From: Lysinibacillus xylanilyticus
Lineage (GTDB): Bacteria > Bacillota > Bacilli > Bacillales_A > Planococcaceae
Reading direction: 5' to 3'
Length of the DNA stretch: 64,000 bases
NCBI RefSeq assembly: GCF_001708185.1
Contig: NZ_MDDN01000011.1
Span: 62,001-126,000, forward strand
Made by a program: the position numbers and the translations under genes. Each line of letters opens with the position of its first letter. The first letter of the stretch is position 1. The notes under the pieces were generated by a model that was not told the origin of the DNA, made no database searches, and saw only the letters and a program-made list of their open reading frames with translations. Shown piece by piece: positions 17,416-25,585 of this stretch.

Positions 17416-18036
17416 ATGGATATACGCGAAATTAAGAACGATATCATGAAGCAAATTGAGATGAGGTCTGCTAAAGAGAGACCTTTCATTGTCGCCATTG
17501 ATGGACTAGGTGGCGCAGGTAAGTCTACTATTGCTAACAAGCTTGCAGAGGAGCTTAAAACTAGTTGTGTTGTAGAACTGATCCATTTAGATAATCATAT
17601 CGTAGAAAGAAGCAAACGTTATAATACTGGGTACGACGAATGGTATGAGTATTATTATTTACAATGGGATATCAACTTTATTAAAGATAATGTCTTTTCA
17701 CAATTACATAATAATAATTTAGAGCTCCAACTTCCATTTTATGACCAATTAGCAGACGCCAGTTGTGATAAAAAAATTACATTAGTAGCTAACGGTATAC
17801 TTATTGTTGAGGGAATCTTTCTTTTCCGCAGGGAGTGGAGAGGTTTTTATGATTATCGTTTATATATAGAATGCCCTAGAACTGTTAGGGCGGAGCGGGT
17901 ATTACAGCGAGATGTGTATATTGGAGATTTTCAAGCACGATTCGATAAGTATAAAAGGAGATATTGGCCGGCTGAGGAGTATTATTTAGAAAAAGAAAAT
18001 CCATTAGCAGTTGCAAATAGAATTTGTGATTTTTAA
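17416..18036 (+). CDS. Uridine kinase-like P-loop kinase
   Basis: The 206-residue protein has a Walker A motif GLGGAGKST (residues ~31-39) preceded by FIVAIDG. It has a downstream acid/base-containing HLDNHIVERSKRYNTGYDEW segment and YIECPRTVRAERVLQRD, as in the uridine kinase/phosphoribulokinase-like family. It likely phosphorylates a small alcohol- or nucleoside-type substrate with ATP. The exact substrate is unclear because this subgroup is poorly characterised. ATG 17416 follows TTAGGAGTG. It stands alone between scoAB and a repeat array. Confidence 0.8.
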   Translation: MDIREIKNDIMKQIEMRSAKERPFIVAIDGLGGAGKSTIANKLAEELKTSCVVELIHLDNHIVERSKRYNTGYDEWYEYYYLQWDINFIKDNVFSQLHNNNLELQLPFYDQLADASCDKKITLVANGILIVEGIFLFRREWRGFYDYRLYIECPRTVRAERVLQRDVYIGDFQARFDKYKRRYWPAEEYYLEKENPLAVANRICDF

Positions 18037-18052
18037 GGTGAAATTGGTGCTT

Positions 18053-18146
18053 CGCGGATATTCGCGTGGCTTGCGCGGGTATTTGTCTCTAATTCGCGGA
18101 TATTTTAACCAATATCGCGGATATTTTGCTTGTCTCCGCGGGTATT
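18053..18146. repeat. Array of five 10-bp motifs with exact 21-bp period
   Basis: CGCGGRTATT occurs at 18053, 18074, 18095, 18116 and 18137, each start exactly 21 bases after the last, with unrelated 11-base spacers. The array is far richer in G and C than its surroundings. On the minus strand the same stretch is open and reads as seven-residue repeats starting KYPR, but it lacks a convincing start signal. It directly follows the kinase gene. Confidence 0.8.
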
Positions 18147-18244
18147 TAAGTATTTCTGTCAAAGAGTAGCATTTTTTCAGACCAATGGCTGTTCTCTAGC
18201 TTTAGTTTTCAATTATACAATTGATAAAAAGGAGAAAAATAACT

Positions 18245-18658
18245 ATGAGACAACAATGGTCGGATGAATTACAGGTGGCACAAGTATGTATTGCTAGGCC
18301 AACTGATCAATTAAAGGAAATTGAAAAATTTTATTGTGAAGGCGTAGGGTTAGAAAAAATCGGTTCTTTCACAGGGCATCGTGGCTACAATGGTATAATG
18401 ATTGGTCTTCCAAATGCTAGTTATCATTTAGAATTTACAGAGCATCTTGAGGGGAGCCCATGTCCAGCACCAACAAAGGATAATCTGCTTGTACTGTATA
18501 TTCCAAAGTTTGTAACCATACAGCGTATTGCGGAACGCTTATTGCAAATGGGTTATCCAGAAGCAGAGCCAGAAAATCCATATTGGGCTGACAAAGGTGT
18601 CACAATTGAAGATCCAGATGGCTGGCGTGTTGTATTAATGAACACGGAAGGTATTTAA
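18245..18658 (+). CDS. VOC-superfamily (glyoxalase/bleomycin resistance-like) protein
   Basis: The 137-residue protein has the paired beta-alpha-beta-beta-beta modules of the VOC fold (VAQVCIARPTDQLKEIEKFY at the start, and the terminal VTIEDPDGWRVVLMN strand pair with an acidic metal-ligand position). Members are dioxygenases, glyoxalases, epimerases or ligand-binding resistance proteins. The ATG 18245 has AAAGGAG at proper spacing; an upstream in-frame TTG would overlap that site and is rejected. The specific reaction is unknown. Confidence 0.85.
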   Translation: MRQQWSDELQVAQVCIARPTDQLKEIEKFYCEGVGLEKIGSFTGHRGYNGIMIGLPNASYHLEFTEHLEGSPCPAPTKDNLLVLYIPKFVTIQRIAERLLQMGYPEAEPENPYWADKGVTIEDPDGWRVVLMNTEGI

Positions 18659-18674
18659 ATATTGTGAGAAGAGG

Positions 18675-18708
18675 TACGAGCTTTCGTTATAGTAGGCTCG
18701 TATTTTTA
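18675..18708 (+). terminator. Terminator after the VOC gene
   Basis: TACGAGC (18675-18681) pairs with GCTCGTA (18696-18702), followed by TTTTTA. Confidence 0.7.
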
Positions 18709-18894
18709 TCTTAATTCAGCAAATGATTTTGTATCGAAAGCGTAGCGACAGGTGCAGAAGATTTTCTTACCTCTGTTGCTTCACTTTCGCACAGTTGAAC
18801 CCCTCTTGCTGACGCAATTACGCCAAGGTAAAGTTGATTAATACCCTGCGTGGTATATAATGAATGGGAAGTTTACAAATTGGGGGTTCAAAGT

Positions 18895-19224
18895 ATGGAA
18901 AGAATTAAAACGGCTGAGCAATGGAGAGATACTATACAGCAATCTAAGGATAAGGCCTGTCTAGTGTTAAAATTCAGTATGACATGTTTTAGTAGCATTT
19001 CAGCGTTAAAAGAGTTGAAAGCACTGGAAACAAATTTGCCTAAGTATTTAGTTATTGTGCAGAAGGATAGGGATGTCTCAAATATTATTGAGAACGATCT
19101 AAAGGTGAAGCATGAATCACCACAGCTATTAATTTTGAAAGATGGAAAAGGCGTCTGGCAAGCGACGCATTATAAAATAAAACAATCTCTTCTGTCGGAA
19201 GCAATTAGTATGTATGTTAAGTGA
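18895..19224 (+). CDS. Bacilliredoxin-like protein (YtxJ/BrxC family)
   Basis: The 109-residue thioredoxin-fold protein matches the layout of the monothiol bacilliredoxin YtxJ/BrxC: start MERIKTAEQWRDTIQQSKDK, the strand LVLKFSMTC with the single cysteine, and the cis-Pro region HESPQLLILKDGKGVW. In this family the cysteine removes bacillithiol from oxidised proteins. Here the residues after the Cys are Phe-Ser-Ser rather than the Pro-Ile-Ser usual for the family. ATG 18895 follows GGGGGT; an earlier in-frame start (18850) lacks a site. Confidence 0.75.
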   Translation: MERIKTAEQWRDTIQQSKDKACLVLKFSMTCFSSISALKELKALETNLPKYLVIVQKDRDVSNIIENDLKVKHESPQLLILKDGKGVWQATHYKIKQSLLSEAISMYVK

Positions 19225-19237
19225 GCGGTTAATAAAA

Positions 19238-19273
19238 AAGATACCCATTCTTTTATACACGAAGGGGTATCCT
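19238..19273. terminator. Hairpin between convergent genes
   Basis: GATACCC (19240-19246) pairs with GGGTATC (19265-19271), with A-rich and CCTT flanks. It probably serves the bacilliredoxin gene and the convergent lipoprotein gene. Confidence 0.65.
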
Positions 19274-19287
19274 TCTGAGAAAGTTTT

Positions 19288-19743
19288 CTAATGACCTAAA
19301 GCTTCATTTTGATGGTAATGAGTAGCAATGGATTCAATATCTAGCTGCTCATAGTTTGTCCAATTAACTTTTCTAAAATCTTCCTCACTAAAATAAATAT
19401 TTAAAACCTCTGTCATATCTTTGTTTCCACCAGGTTCTGTTAATGGTGCGTACCAGGAAATAGATGGTGTTTTAACGCTTTTAAGCTTGGACAGCTCTGC
19501 AAATATCTTTGTAGAGTCCTTCAGCATTTGACTTTTTACACCTTTTGTAACATCTGCATCCTGAATGGAAATAGTGACAATCCCATTCTTTTCTTCAACA
19601 GTAAATTTATTTTTGACGGTAGCTCCCACTATATCTTCAACGGAAGTATTTTTATCGACGGCTACTTCTTTTGGAGCGGTATTTTTTCCGCAAGCTGATA
19701 GTAATAATGTGGCTAGTAAAAACAGATAAAATAACTTCTTCAA
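19288..19743 (-). CDS. Hypothetical lipoprotein
   Basis: The 151-residue protein has a clear lipoprotein signal peptide (MKKLFYLFLLATLLLSACGK; lipobox LSAC, Cys near residue 18). The mature part has a Lys/Glu-rich beta domain (VTISIQDADVTKG, SISWYAPLTEPG). It would be anchored on the outside of the cytoplasmic membrane. ATG 19743 has GGGAGGT upstream. The function is not recognised. Confidence 0.8.
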   Translation of the reverse strand: MKKLFYLFLLATLLLSACGKNTAPKEVAVDKNTSVEDIVGATVKNKFTVEEKNGIVTISIQDADVTKGVKSQMLKDSTKIFAELSKLKSVKTPSISWYAPLTEPGGNKDMTEVLNIYFSEEDFRKVNWTNYEQLDIESIATHYHQNEALGH

Positions 19744-19854
19744 TGTAATGACCTCCCTTGTTACTACTTATATGCGCAAAATGGAGGTGAATTATACAGG
19801 ACGGTAGCAGGTTATTTGAAAGAAGGGTAGAAAATGCATCATGTTAATTTTGCC

Positions 19855-21039
19855 TTATTCTTTTTCGATGGAATTAACTAAGGTCGCTGTCCCAGTCGTC
19901 TTGACATTAACGTCAACATTGACTTCTAACTCTGGAAACATTGTTAACCAGTCATCTTTAATAGTATCCCATGCTTTGTAATCTTCTTTATGAAGTACTT
20001 CTCCAAAGTTCAAAATATCAACTTGATAATTATCTTTAATCGTATTAATGGTTTTTTCAATATTTTCTTTAATAAAGTTAGCGGTTTTTTTATCAATCAT
20101 TTTTAAAGTTTTCTCTTTTGATAAATCAATGGCACATTTAACTTCTGCAACATTTTGTTCAACATCAATTTTCACATTTATTTTTGGGATCCCTTGTTCA
20201 AATTCCCCTTGAATAGTTGTTTTAGATTTTCCTATTTCAGTCGTAATAGATCCTTCATTAGGACAAGAGGTATTAATGACTGTGTTTTTAATATTATTCA
20301 TTAAAAAATTATAATAGATACTTTCTGATTCAGTTAAATAACCTAGTAATTTATCCTTTTTAAATACCCCTAGTCCAATGAAATGTAATACTGCCGACGT
20401 TTCAATTCTTTCAACATTATCTGGACGTTTACCTAATTCTTTGTCCCCAACTAACTCTATTGCTGATAAAACCGTACTTTTGTGTTCACCTCCCAACTCA
20501 GAAATTAAATCTTCAGTATCAACAAATTTTGTTGAGCCCCAAGCATCTTGGGAAGCAAGTGCGGAATTTAGAATCTTTTTTGCTGGTAATTTTTCTATAG
20601 GAGTTAAGACATTTAAAATATCTTTAGCCGTAGAGTTATAGGCTACAACAAAGTTAAAGTCACTTCTAATTGCTTGGTCTCTAGCCATAAAATCTAGAGC
20701 ATCCGCAATTCCCTCAGATGCAAATTTTTCCCCGAAAACAACTAGTTGCATGTGAGTGAAATAGGCTCTTCTTGGAGAAGATGCAGTTAATTTCCTAATA
20801 GCTTCAAATAAGGATTTTCCAGTTACATGATAGGTAGTAACTGGCGCTTGACTACCAGATTTATTTTCAGACATTTCACCAGCATTGATAATTTGAACAG
20901 AGATAGAATATCCATCATCAACTTTATCAATACCTAAAGCCGAAACAATAGCTAGTTCGCTTAATTCACGCTTACTCCAACAGCCACTTAGCAATAGCGT
21001 AAATATGACTAGAAAAATTACTATTAAAGATTTTTTCAT
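19855..21039 (-). CDS. Ger(x)C family spore germination lipoprotein (orphan)
   Basis: The 394-residue lipoprotein has signal LLLSGCWSKRELSELAIVSA, the signature start of GerC subunits, and the three-domain layout with VDVNVKTTGTATLVNSIEKE at the end. GerC proteins are the C subunits of germinant receptors in the inner spore membrane, acting with A (GerA) and B (amino-acid permease-like) subunits. No A or B subunit gene is adjacent here, which is unusual because they are normally in one operon. ATG 21039 has GAGGTG upstream. Confidence 0.92.
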   Translation of the reverse strand: MKKSLIVIFLVIFTLLLSGCWSKRELSELAIVSALGIDKVDDGYSISVQIINAGEMSENKSGSQAPVTTYHVTGKSLFEAIRKLTASSPRRAYFTHMQLVVFGEKFASEGIADALDFMARDQAIRSDFNFVVAYNSTAKDILNVLTPIEKLPAKKILNSALASQDAWGSTKFVDTEDLISELGGEHKSTVLSAIELVGDKELGKRPDNVERIETSAVLHFIGLGVFKKDKLLGYLTESESIYYNFLMNNIKNTVINTSCPNEGSITTEIGKSKTTIQGEFEQGIPKINVKIDVEQNVAEVKCAIDLSKEKTLKMIDKKTANFIKENIEKTINTIKDNYQVDILNFGEVLHKEDYKAWDTIKDDWLTMFPELEVNVDVNVKTTGTATLVNSIEKE

Positions 21040-21684
21040 TTTATATTCACCTCTTCAAGTAAACTATTAAGAGGATGAACAAGTTTTTAAAGAAATATAC
21101 TAAAAAATTAGATGATCAGAATATTCTAGAAAACTAGCGTACAACCTTACAACGAGTTACAGCTTTCAATCTATAAAGTTCATGTAATACAGGTTGATTA
21201 ATTGTTATCTCTTGTCTCTTCGAAATTTTTCTCGCTTTATTTGAATCCTCTAAAAACGCCATTTCGCCATTCCAAAAATTTATCGTTGGTGATGGCTATT
21301 TTTTTTGTTATTAACAATAAGGGATCATTAGTAATTATGGTGTATTGTGGAATATTACACTTAAACGAACGGAACCTATTTGTTTTAATATTACTTATTT
21401 GAGTTTTCTTTAAACGACGGACATAATATATCAAAAATTTCACACAATAAAGAAGGTTCTAACATGATGAAAGTGATTACATATTTTTTTTCTATTAACT
21501 ATTGAATAGGTAGTTAAAAAACTGTATAGTGAAATTGTTTGTCTGACGTCTGACTACTTTTTAAATTAAGATCTATGACTGTTTCTTCAAGTTTCGATAT
21601 TGAAACATAAAGAAGCGAAAGAATGGCTTTGTAGTTTTAGGGTCGAACGTCTAAAAATTATTATTGAAATTTATGGAGGAACTT
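21040..21684. other. 645-bp intergenic region without a supported gene
   Basis: The AT-rich sequence between divergent gerC-like and nupC-like genes has only short reading frames. A small hairpin (GTTTCGATATTGAAAC) lies near 21594-21609, upstream of the nucleoside transporter. I looked for a purine riboswitch core and did not find one. Confidence 0.5.
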
Positions 21685-22866
21685 ATGAGATACTTAATAT
21701 CCATTTGTGGATTGCTACTTGTTTTTGGTTTAGCTCTGATAATGAGTAAAAACAAGAAAGAAATAAAATATAAAAACATAGTTCTTATGTTAATCATCCA
21801 ATTTGTATTGGCAGTAGTACTGCTAAATACAAAATTTGGTTATGTTCTAATCAAAGGAATAACAAATGTATTTGATCATTTATTGTCTTACGCAAATACT
21901 GGCGTAACATTTGTTTTTGGAGGTGTACTGAATGAAGGAGAATTTTCCTTCTTTCTAGGTGTATTATTACCGATTATCTTTATATCTTCATTGATAGGGA
22001 TCTTGCAGTATTTTAAAATTCTTCCTTTCTTCATGAAATGGATAGGTTTATTTTTAAGTAAAGTAAGTGGTATGGGGAAATTGGAATCATATAATGCTGT
22101 TGCCTCTGCGCTGGTAGGCCAATCGGAAGTATTCATTACTGTAAAAAAACAATTAGATAAGATTTCTCCACAGCGAATGTATACATTATGCGCTTCAGCA
22201 ATGTCTACCGTTTCTATGTCAGTTGTTGGAGCATATATGACTATGATTGAACCAAAATACGTTGTAACGGCGATTGTATTGAACTTGTTTGGTGGATTTA
22301 TTATTGCTTCAATCATTAATCCGTATAGCGTAGAAGAAAGTGAAGATATCTTAACGATTGAAGATGAACATAAGCAAACTTTCTTTCAAATGCTTGGCGA
22401 ATATATCTTGGATGGATTTAAAGTAGCTGTTATTGTTGGAGCTATGCTTATTGGTTTCGTAGCATTAATGGATTTAATCAATTCACTATTTGAAATGAGT
22501 ATCGGTATATCTTTCCAAGAATTATTGGGTTATATCTTTGCACCAGTAGCTTTCCTAATGGGTGTACCATGGGCAGAAGCTATTACTGCCGGTGGAATTA
22601 TGGCAACCAAATTAGTAACGAATGAATTCGTTGCAATGGCAAGCCTTGGAGAGGTAGCTAAGTCTATGAGTGCACATACACTGGGTATTATTTCTGTATT
22701 TGTTGTATCCTTTGCAAACTTTGCATCGATCGGTATTATTGCCGGAGCAGTAAAAGGTTTGAATGAAAGGCAAGCAGATGTAGTTGCTCGTTTTGGCTTA
22801 AAGTTGTTGTACGGAGCAACACTTGTTAGTATCTTAACGGCTACAATTGTTGGTATGGTTATTTAA
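21685..22866 (+). CDS. nupC: Concentrative nucleoside transporter, NupC family
   Basis: The 393-residue protein has about ten membrane segments and the CNT family blocks GQSEVFITVKKQLDKIS, STVSMSVVGAYMTMI and GGIMATKLVTNEFVAMASL, which line the nucleoside site. It imports nucleosides with a cation gradient. Several in-frame starts exist; ATG 21685 is chosen because GGAGG (21675-21679) stands 5 bases upstream. It is a single gene followed by a terminator. Confidence 0.92.
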   Translation: MRYLISICGLLLVFGLALIMSKNKKEIKYKNIVLMLIIQFVLAVVLLNTKFGYVLIKGITNVFDHLLSYANTGVTFVFGGVLNEGEFSFFLGVLLPIIFISSLIGILQYFKILPFFMKWIGLFLSKVSGMGKLESYNAVASALVGQSEVFITVKKQLDKISPQRMYTLCASAMSTVSMSVVGAYMTMIEPKYVVTAIVLNLFGGFIIASIINPYSVEESEDILTIEDEHKQTFFQMLGEYILDGFKVAVIVGAMLIGFVALMDLINSLFEMSIGISFQELLGYIFAPVAFLMGVPWAEAITAGGIMATKLVTNEFVAMASLGEVAKSMSAHTLGIISVFVVSFANFASIGIIAGAVKGLNERQADVVARFGLKLLYGATLVSILTATIVGMVI

Positions 22867-22920
22867 TTTAGAAAAAAGATATCGATTGTACTTTATAAAA
22901 TCACAAACGTTTGAGTTTAT

Positions 22921-22950
22921 GCCTTCCACACATCTGTGGAGGGCTTTTAT
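22921..22950 (+). terminator. Terminator of the nupC-like gene
   Basis: GCCTTCCACA (22921-22930) pairs with TGTGGAGGGC ending at 22944, followed by TTTTATT. The rest of 22867-23255 has only a promoter near its right end. Confidence 0.75.
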
Positions 22951-23196
22951 TATGCAAAAAGGAATTGTTCAAATGGAAAAATGGATTGCTACAGTATTGG
23001 CACAATCATCTCTTTTGCTGTAGATGGTCTAGTGGATATGACTGTGTTAAATCAGCTTTATGGCTATTGACTACATCTCAAGAATAATGGGTGGTATTGT
23101 AAACTGTAATTTATTGTGAGCGTCTGGTCTTTTGATTTAAATAAATTGCTTATATTATAAAATAATAATTATTTATCGTTTTACAATAAAAAAGTA

Positions 23197-23225
23197 TTGA
23201 CTAAGGATGTATTTTCAATTATTCT
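23197..23225 (+). promoter_or_regulatory. Sigma-A type promoter of the DUF2975 operon
   Basis: TTGACT (23197-23202), a 17-base spacer and TATTCT (23220-23225) stand 31 bases before the ATG at 23256. Confidence 0.65.
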
Positions 23226-23255
23226 AGCATTAGAAAGTTGAGAAGGCGGTGAAAT

Positions 23256-23735
23256 ATGAAGCAGAAGGAATTAGCAAAGTGGTTAAAAATAATTATTGTT
23301 TTTTGTTGGTTATTTGGTTTGTTGTTCTGTAGCTATGTTGGACCAGAGACAGGGAAGAATATATTGCTAGATTCTGGTTCATTAAAAGAGGTATATAAAC
23401 CTTTCATTGCTTTTATTTGGATCACTGGCATTCCTTACTTTTTTGCTTTATGTATAGGTTGGAGTATCTGTTCAGATATTAATGTAGGTAACGATTTCAC
23501 ATTAAAAAATGCAAATAGGTTAAAGCGTGTAACTGTTTTAGCAATGACAGAAGGAGTTTTATATGTCATCGCACTGCTTTATATATTTATTAGTGGGAAC
23601 TACAATACTAATCTTTTAATGATTCTTTTGCTTATTCTATTTTTTGCAGTAGTTATTGCTGTATTCACTTCTTTACTTTCTTATTTGATGGGTAAAGCAA
23701 GTGAACTTAAACAGGATAACGAATTAACGATTTGA
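23256..23735 (+). CDS. DUF2975 membrane protein
   Basis: The 159-residue protein has four predicted membrane segments in two pairs and the DUF2975 spacing (GNDFTLKNANRLKRVTVLAM between pairs). In Bacillaceae these genes are regularly followed by a YozG-like Cro/C1 regulator, as here, where the regulator starts 8 bases after the stop. The pair may be a small membrane-linked regulatory unit; its role is unknown. Confidence 0.85.
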   Translation: MKQKELAKWLKIIIVFCWLFGLLFCSYVGPETGKNILLDSGSLKEVYKPFIAFIWITGIPYFFALCIGWSICSDINVGNDFTLKNANRLKRVTVLAMTEGVLYVIALLYIFISGNYNTNLLMILLLILFFAVVIAVFTSLLSYLMGKASELKQDNELTI

Positions 23736-23743
23736 GGTGTAAC

Positions 23744-23953
23744 ATGGTTATCATGGTTAATCTTGATGTGATGCTGGCAAAAAGGAAAATGAGTGTTACC
23801 GAATTATCGGAAAAACTGGGTATCACAATGGCAAACGTCTCGATTCTAAAAACTGGAAAAGCAAAAGCTATCAGATTTTCAACATTAGAAAAAATATGTG
23901 AAGTTTTAGATTGTCAGCCAGGTGATATCTTTGAATATCAAAAAAATAATTAA
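23744..23953 (+). CDS. YozG-like Cro/C1 (XRE) family regulator
   Basis: The 69-residue helix-turn-helix protein has the core VTELSEKLGITMANVSILK and the YozG-type ending STLEKICEVLDCQPGDIFEY. ATG 23744 has GAGGTG just upstream; ATG 23753 is also possible. It is encoded directly after its usual DUF2975 partner and 25 bases before a DUF3955 gene. The three probably form one operon that the regulator controls. Confidence 0.88.
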   Translation: MVIMVNLDVMLAKRKMSVTELSEKLGITMANVSILKTGKAKAIRFSTLEKICEVLDCQPGDIFEYQKNN

Positions 23954-23978
23954 ACTAATTTTAATGGAGGAAGATAGG

Positions 23979-24197
23979 ATGAAAACAAAATATGTAATTG
24001 CATCTACACCAATTCTTTTAGGAGTAATCTGTTTTATTGCGAAGGCAATCATTGGGAGTAATGTAGCTGCAGATGGCACTTTAGAAGAACCTTTCTTTTT
24101 GATTCCAATTGGATTTTTATTATTCTTCTTAGGGATTGTGTCACTAGCAGGTGTGGCATTGATTTCACTGTTTAAGAAAACACAAGTTTCAAACTAA
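23979..24197 (+). CDS. DUF3955 small membrane protein, copy 1
   Basis: The 72-residue protein has two membrane segments (IASTPILLGVICFIAKAII and FFLIPIGFLLFFLGIVSLAG) and the DGTLEEPFFLIPIGF loop typical of DUF3955. ATG 23979 follows GGAGGAAG. It is likely cotranscribed with the YozG-like regulator. It is about 94 percent identical to the copy at 24354-24572. Confidence 0.8.
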   Translation: MKTKYVIASTPILLGVICFIAKAIIGSNVAADGTLEEPFFLIPIGFLLFFLGIVSLAGVALISLFKKTQVSN

Positions 24198-24235
24198 TAA
24201 AATTATATTTTGCTTAAAGGCTACCAACCATTTAA

Positions 24236-24328
24236 ACAAAAGCTATCAAATTATCAACATTAGAAAAAATATGTGAAGTATTAGACTGCCAACCAGGTGA
24301 TATCTTTGAATATCAAAAAAATAATTAA
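24236..24328 (+). pseudogene. 5'-truncated YozG-like regulator fragment
   Basis: This fragment encodes only the C-terminal part, beginning KAIKLSTLEKICEVLDCQPG and ending QKNN, with the same stop context as the intact gene. It lacks the helix-turn-helix and any start. Substitutions against the intact copy are mostly silent, so the sequence diverged while still under selection and was truncated later. Confidence 0.8.
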
Positions 24329-24353
24329 ACTAATTTTAATGGAGGAAGATAGG

Positions 24354-24572
24354 ATGAAAATAAAATATGTAATTGCATCTACACCAATTCTTTTAGGAGT
24401 AATCTGTTTTATTGCGAAGGCTATTATTGGAAGTAATGTAGCTGCAGATGGCACTCTAGAAGAACCTTTCTTTTTGATTCCAATGGGCTTTTTATTATTC
24501 TTCTTGGGTATTGTGTCATTAGCTGGTATGGCATTGACTTCAATGTTTAAGAAAACACAAGTTTCAAACTAA
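24354..24572 (+). CDS. DUF3955 small membrane protein, copy 2
   Basis: A 72-residue near-copy of the protein at 23979-24197, with its own GGAGGAAG ribosome binding site and changes at only four positions (Thr to Ile near the start, then Ile/Met, Val/Met and Ile-Ser/Thr-Ser near the end). It is followed by a terminator, so it is probably still expressed with copy 1. Confidence 0.78.
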   Translation: MKIKYVIASTPILLGVICFIAKAIIGSNVAADGTLEEPFFLIPMGFLLFFLGIVSLAGMALTSMFKKTQVSN

Positions 24573-24611
24573 AAAAGTTAATTTGTATAAAAGGCTACTA
24601 ACCGTCCAAAA

Positions 24612-24652
24612 AAATAACCAGGCGCTCATAGTGAGTACCTGGTTATTTTTTG
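24612..24652. terminator. Strong hairpin terminator
   Basis: AAATAACCAGG (24612-24622) pairs with 24638-24648 and is flanked by A and T runs on both sides, so it can serve both the DUF3955 unit and the convergent gene ending at 24675. Confidence 0.8.
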
Positions 24653-24674
24653 TATGACATTTAGATATAAAAGA

Positions 24675-25229
24675 TTACGATAAATAAAGTTGATACATTG
24701 AAGTGTCTTCATCCAAAGATTTTGCAATATCAAAAGCCTCTTGTTGAGTTTTATTATTATTAATTATTTCATACATAAATCGTATTAAAAACATTAGATT
24801 TGCATTGCCGTCTATGTAATCATTTGGAGCGATATAAGAATGACAGCCACTTTTTAAAAATGCTGATGCTAATTGTTCAACACCTAATGTACAGCCTGCA
24901 GCAATAACTTTTATATCATTTAATTTTGAATAACGCATGACTTCCTCAGGACCAAAAAATTCCCCGCGGGGCTCGTTTCTTTCATAAATATCTTCTCCTA
25001 GCTCATTCATACATAATCTCCCTTCATCACCATGGAAATTTAGAATTAAATAATCGATCTTTTCGTCTCGATCTTCTCCAGATAACAAATCAATAAGATC
25101 GTTTGGTCTGCCTATCCAATGTACTGTAACTCTTGCTCCAAAGTACTCAAGGGTTGAACGTAAGGCATGCGCTTCCATACCCGTATCAGGACCAACTGCT
25201 AAACTAACATACAATTCTGGTTTGCTCAT
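24675..25229 (-). CDS. Stand-alone caspase-like (CHAT-type) protein
   Basis: The 184-residue protein has the clan CD peptidase pattern. A hydrophobic strand is followed by His-Gly (LILNFHGDEG, His66), and a second strand is followed by a cysteine (IKVIAAGCTLG, Cys113). After that come VEQLASAFLKSGCHSYIAPN and a helical end with NNKTQQEAFDIAKSL that parallels CHAT domains (ALARAFL, SVVASLW, SPAEALR-type). Most CHAT proteins are fused to repeats or other modules; this one is the bare catalytic-size domain. ATG 25229 has AGGAG upstream. I am fairly sure of the fold resemblance, less of proteolytic activity. Some related genes carry unrelated database names. Confidence 0.6.
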   Translation of the reverse strand: MSKPELYVSLAVGPDTGMEAHALRSTLEYFGARVTVHWIGRPNDLIDLLSGEDRDEKIDYLILNFHGDEGRLCMNELGEDIYERNEPRGEFFGPEEVMRYSKLNDIKVIAAGCTLGVEQLASAFLKSGCHSYIAPNDYIDGNANLMFLIRFMYEIINNNKTQQEAFDIAKSLDEDTSMYQLYLS

Positions 25230-25585
25230 TCTAATAACTCCTTTTATTATATTTTCTATTTGTATAAAACACTGAATATATAACAGTATTTTACAATTGT
25301 GAATTATAATTGTTTGGAAATTATTTTACAAATAATCGTACATATAAATAGGGAACTTAGGAGACAAAAGTACATAAAAAATTGATAACCCTACTTAATT
25401 TGCTGTACGTTAAGAGCCGTATTTGTAAAGGCCAATAGAAAGTCTATAGGGTGTTTAAGTAATAAATCGAATAAATCATCATATATAGAAGAAATAGCAT
25501 ATCAAGCTTAATGCGCGTGATAGTCGTACACAAATAGACTAAATATAGAAAATTGGCTGGAATGGTAGAGAGGGGAGTAGAAGAT

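Larger units (their letters stand above)
23861..24572 (+). repeat. Direct duplication with a 375-bp period
   Basis: The stretch 23861-24197 (3' end of the regulator gene plus the DUF3955 gene) is repeated at 24236-24572. The differences are mostly silent (in the regulator part GTT/GTA, GAT/GAC, TGT/TGC, CAG/CAA) plus two conservative replacements. Confidence 0.9.

Noticed and set aside
18030-18165. Minus-strand gene made of KYPR heptapeptide repeats
   Set aside because: The open frame is a by-product of the 21-bp period; no start signal supports translation.
21202-21443. Short frames on both strands in the gerC-nupC gap
   Set aside because: They overlap each other, lack ribosome binding sites and have random composition.
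21530-21684. Purine riboswitch in front of the nucleoside transporter
   Set aside because: The conserved purine aptamer core is not present; only a small hairpin is visible.
22950-23100. Short coding-like frame downstream of nupC
   Set aside because: It stops after 23 codons, with no ribosome binding site; at best a decayed remnant.
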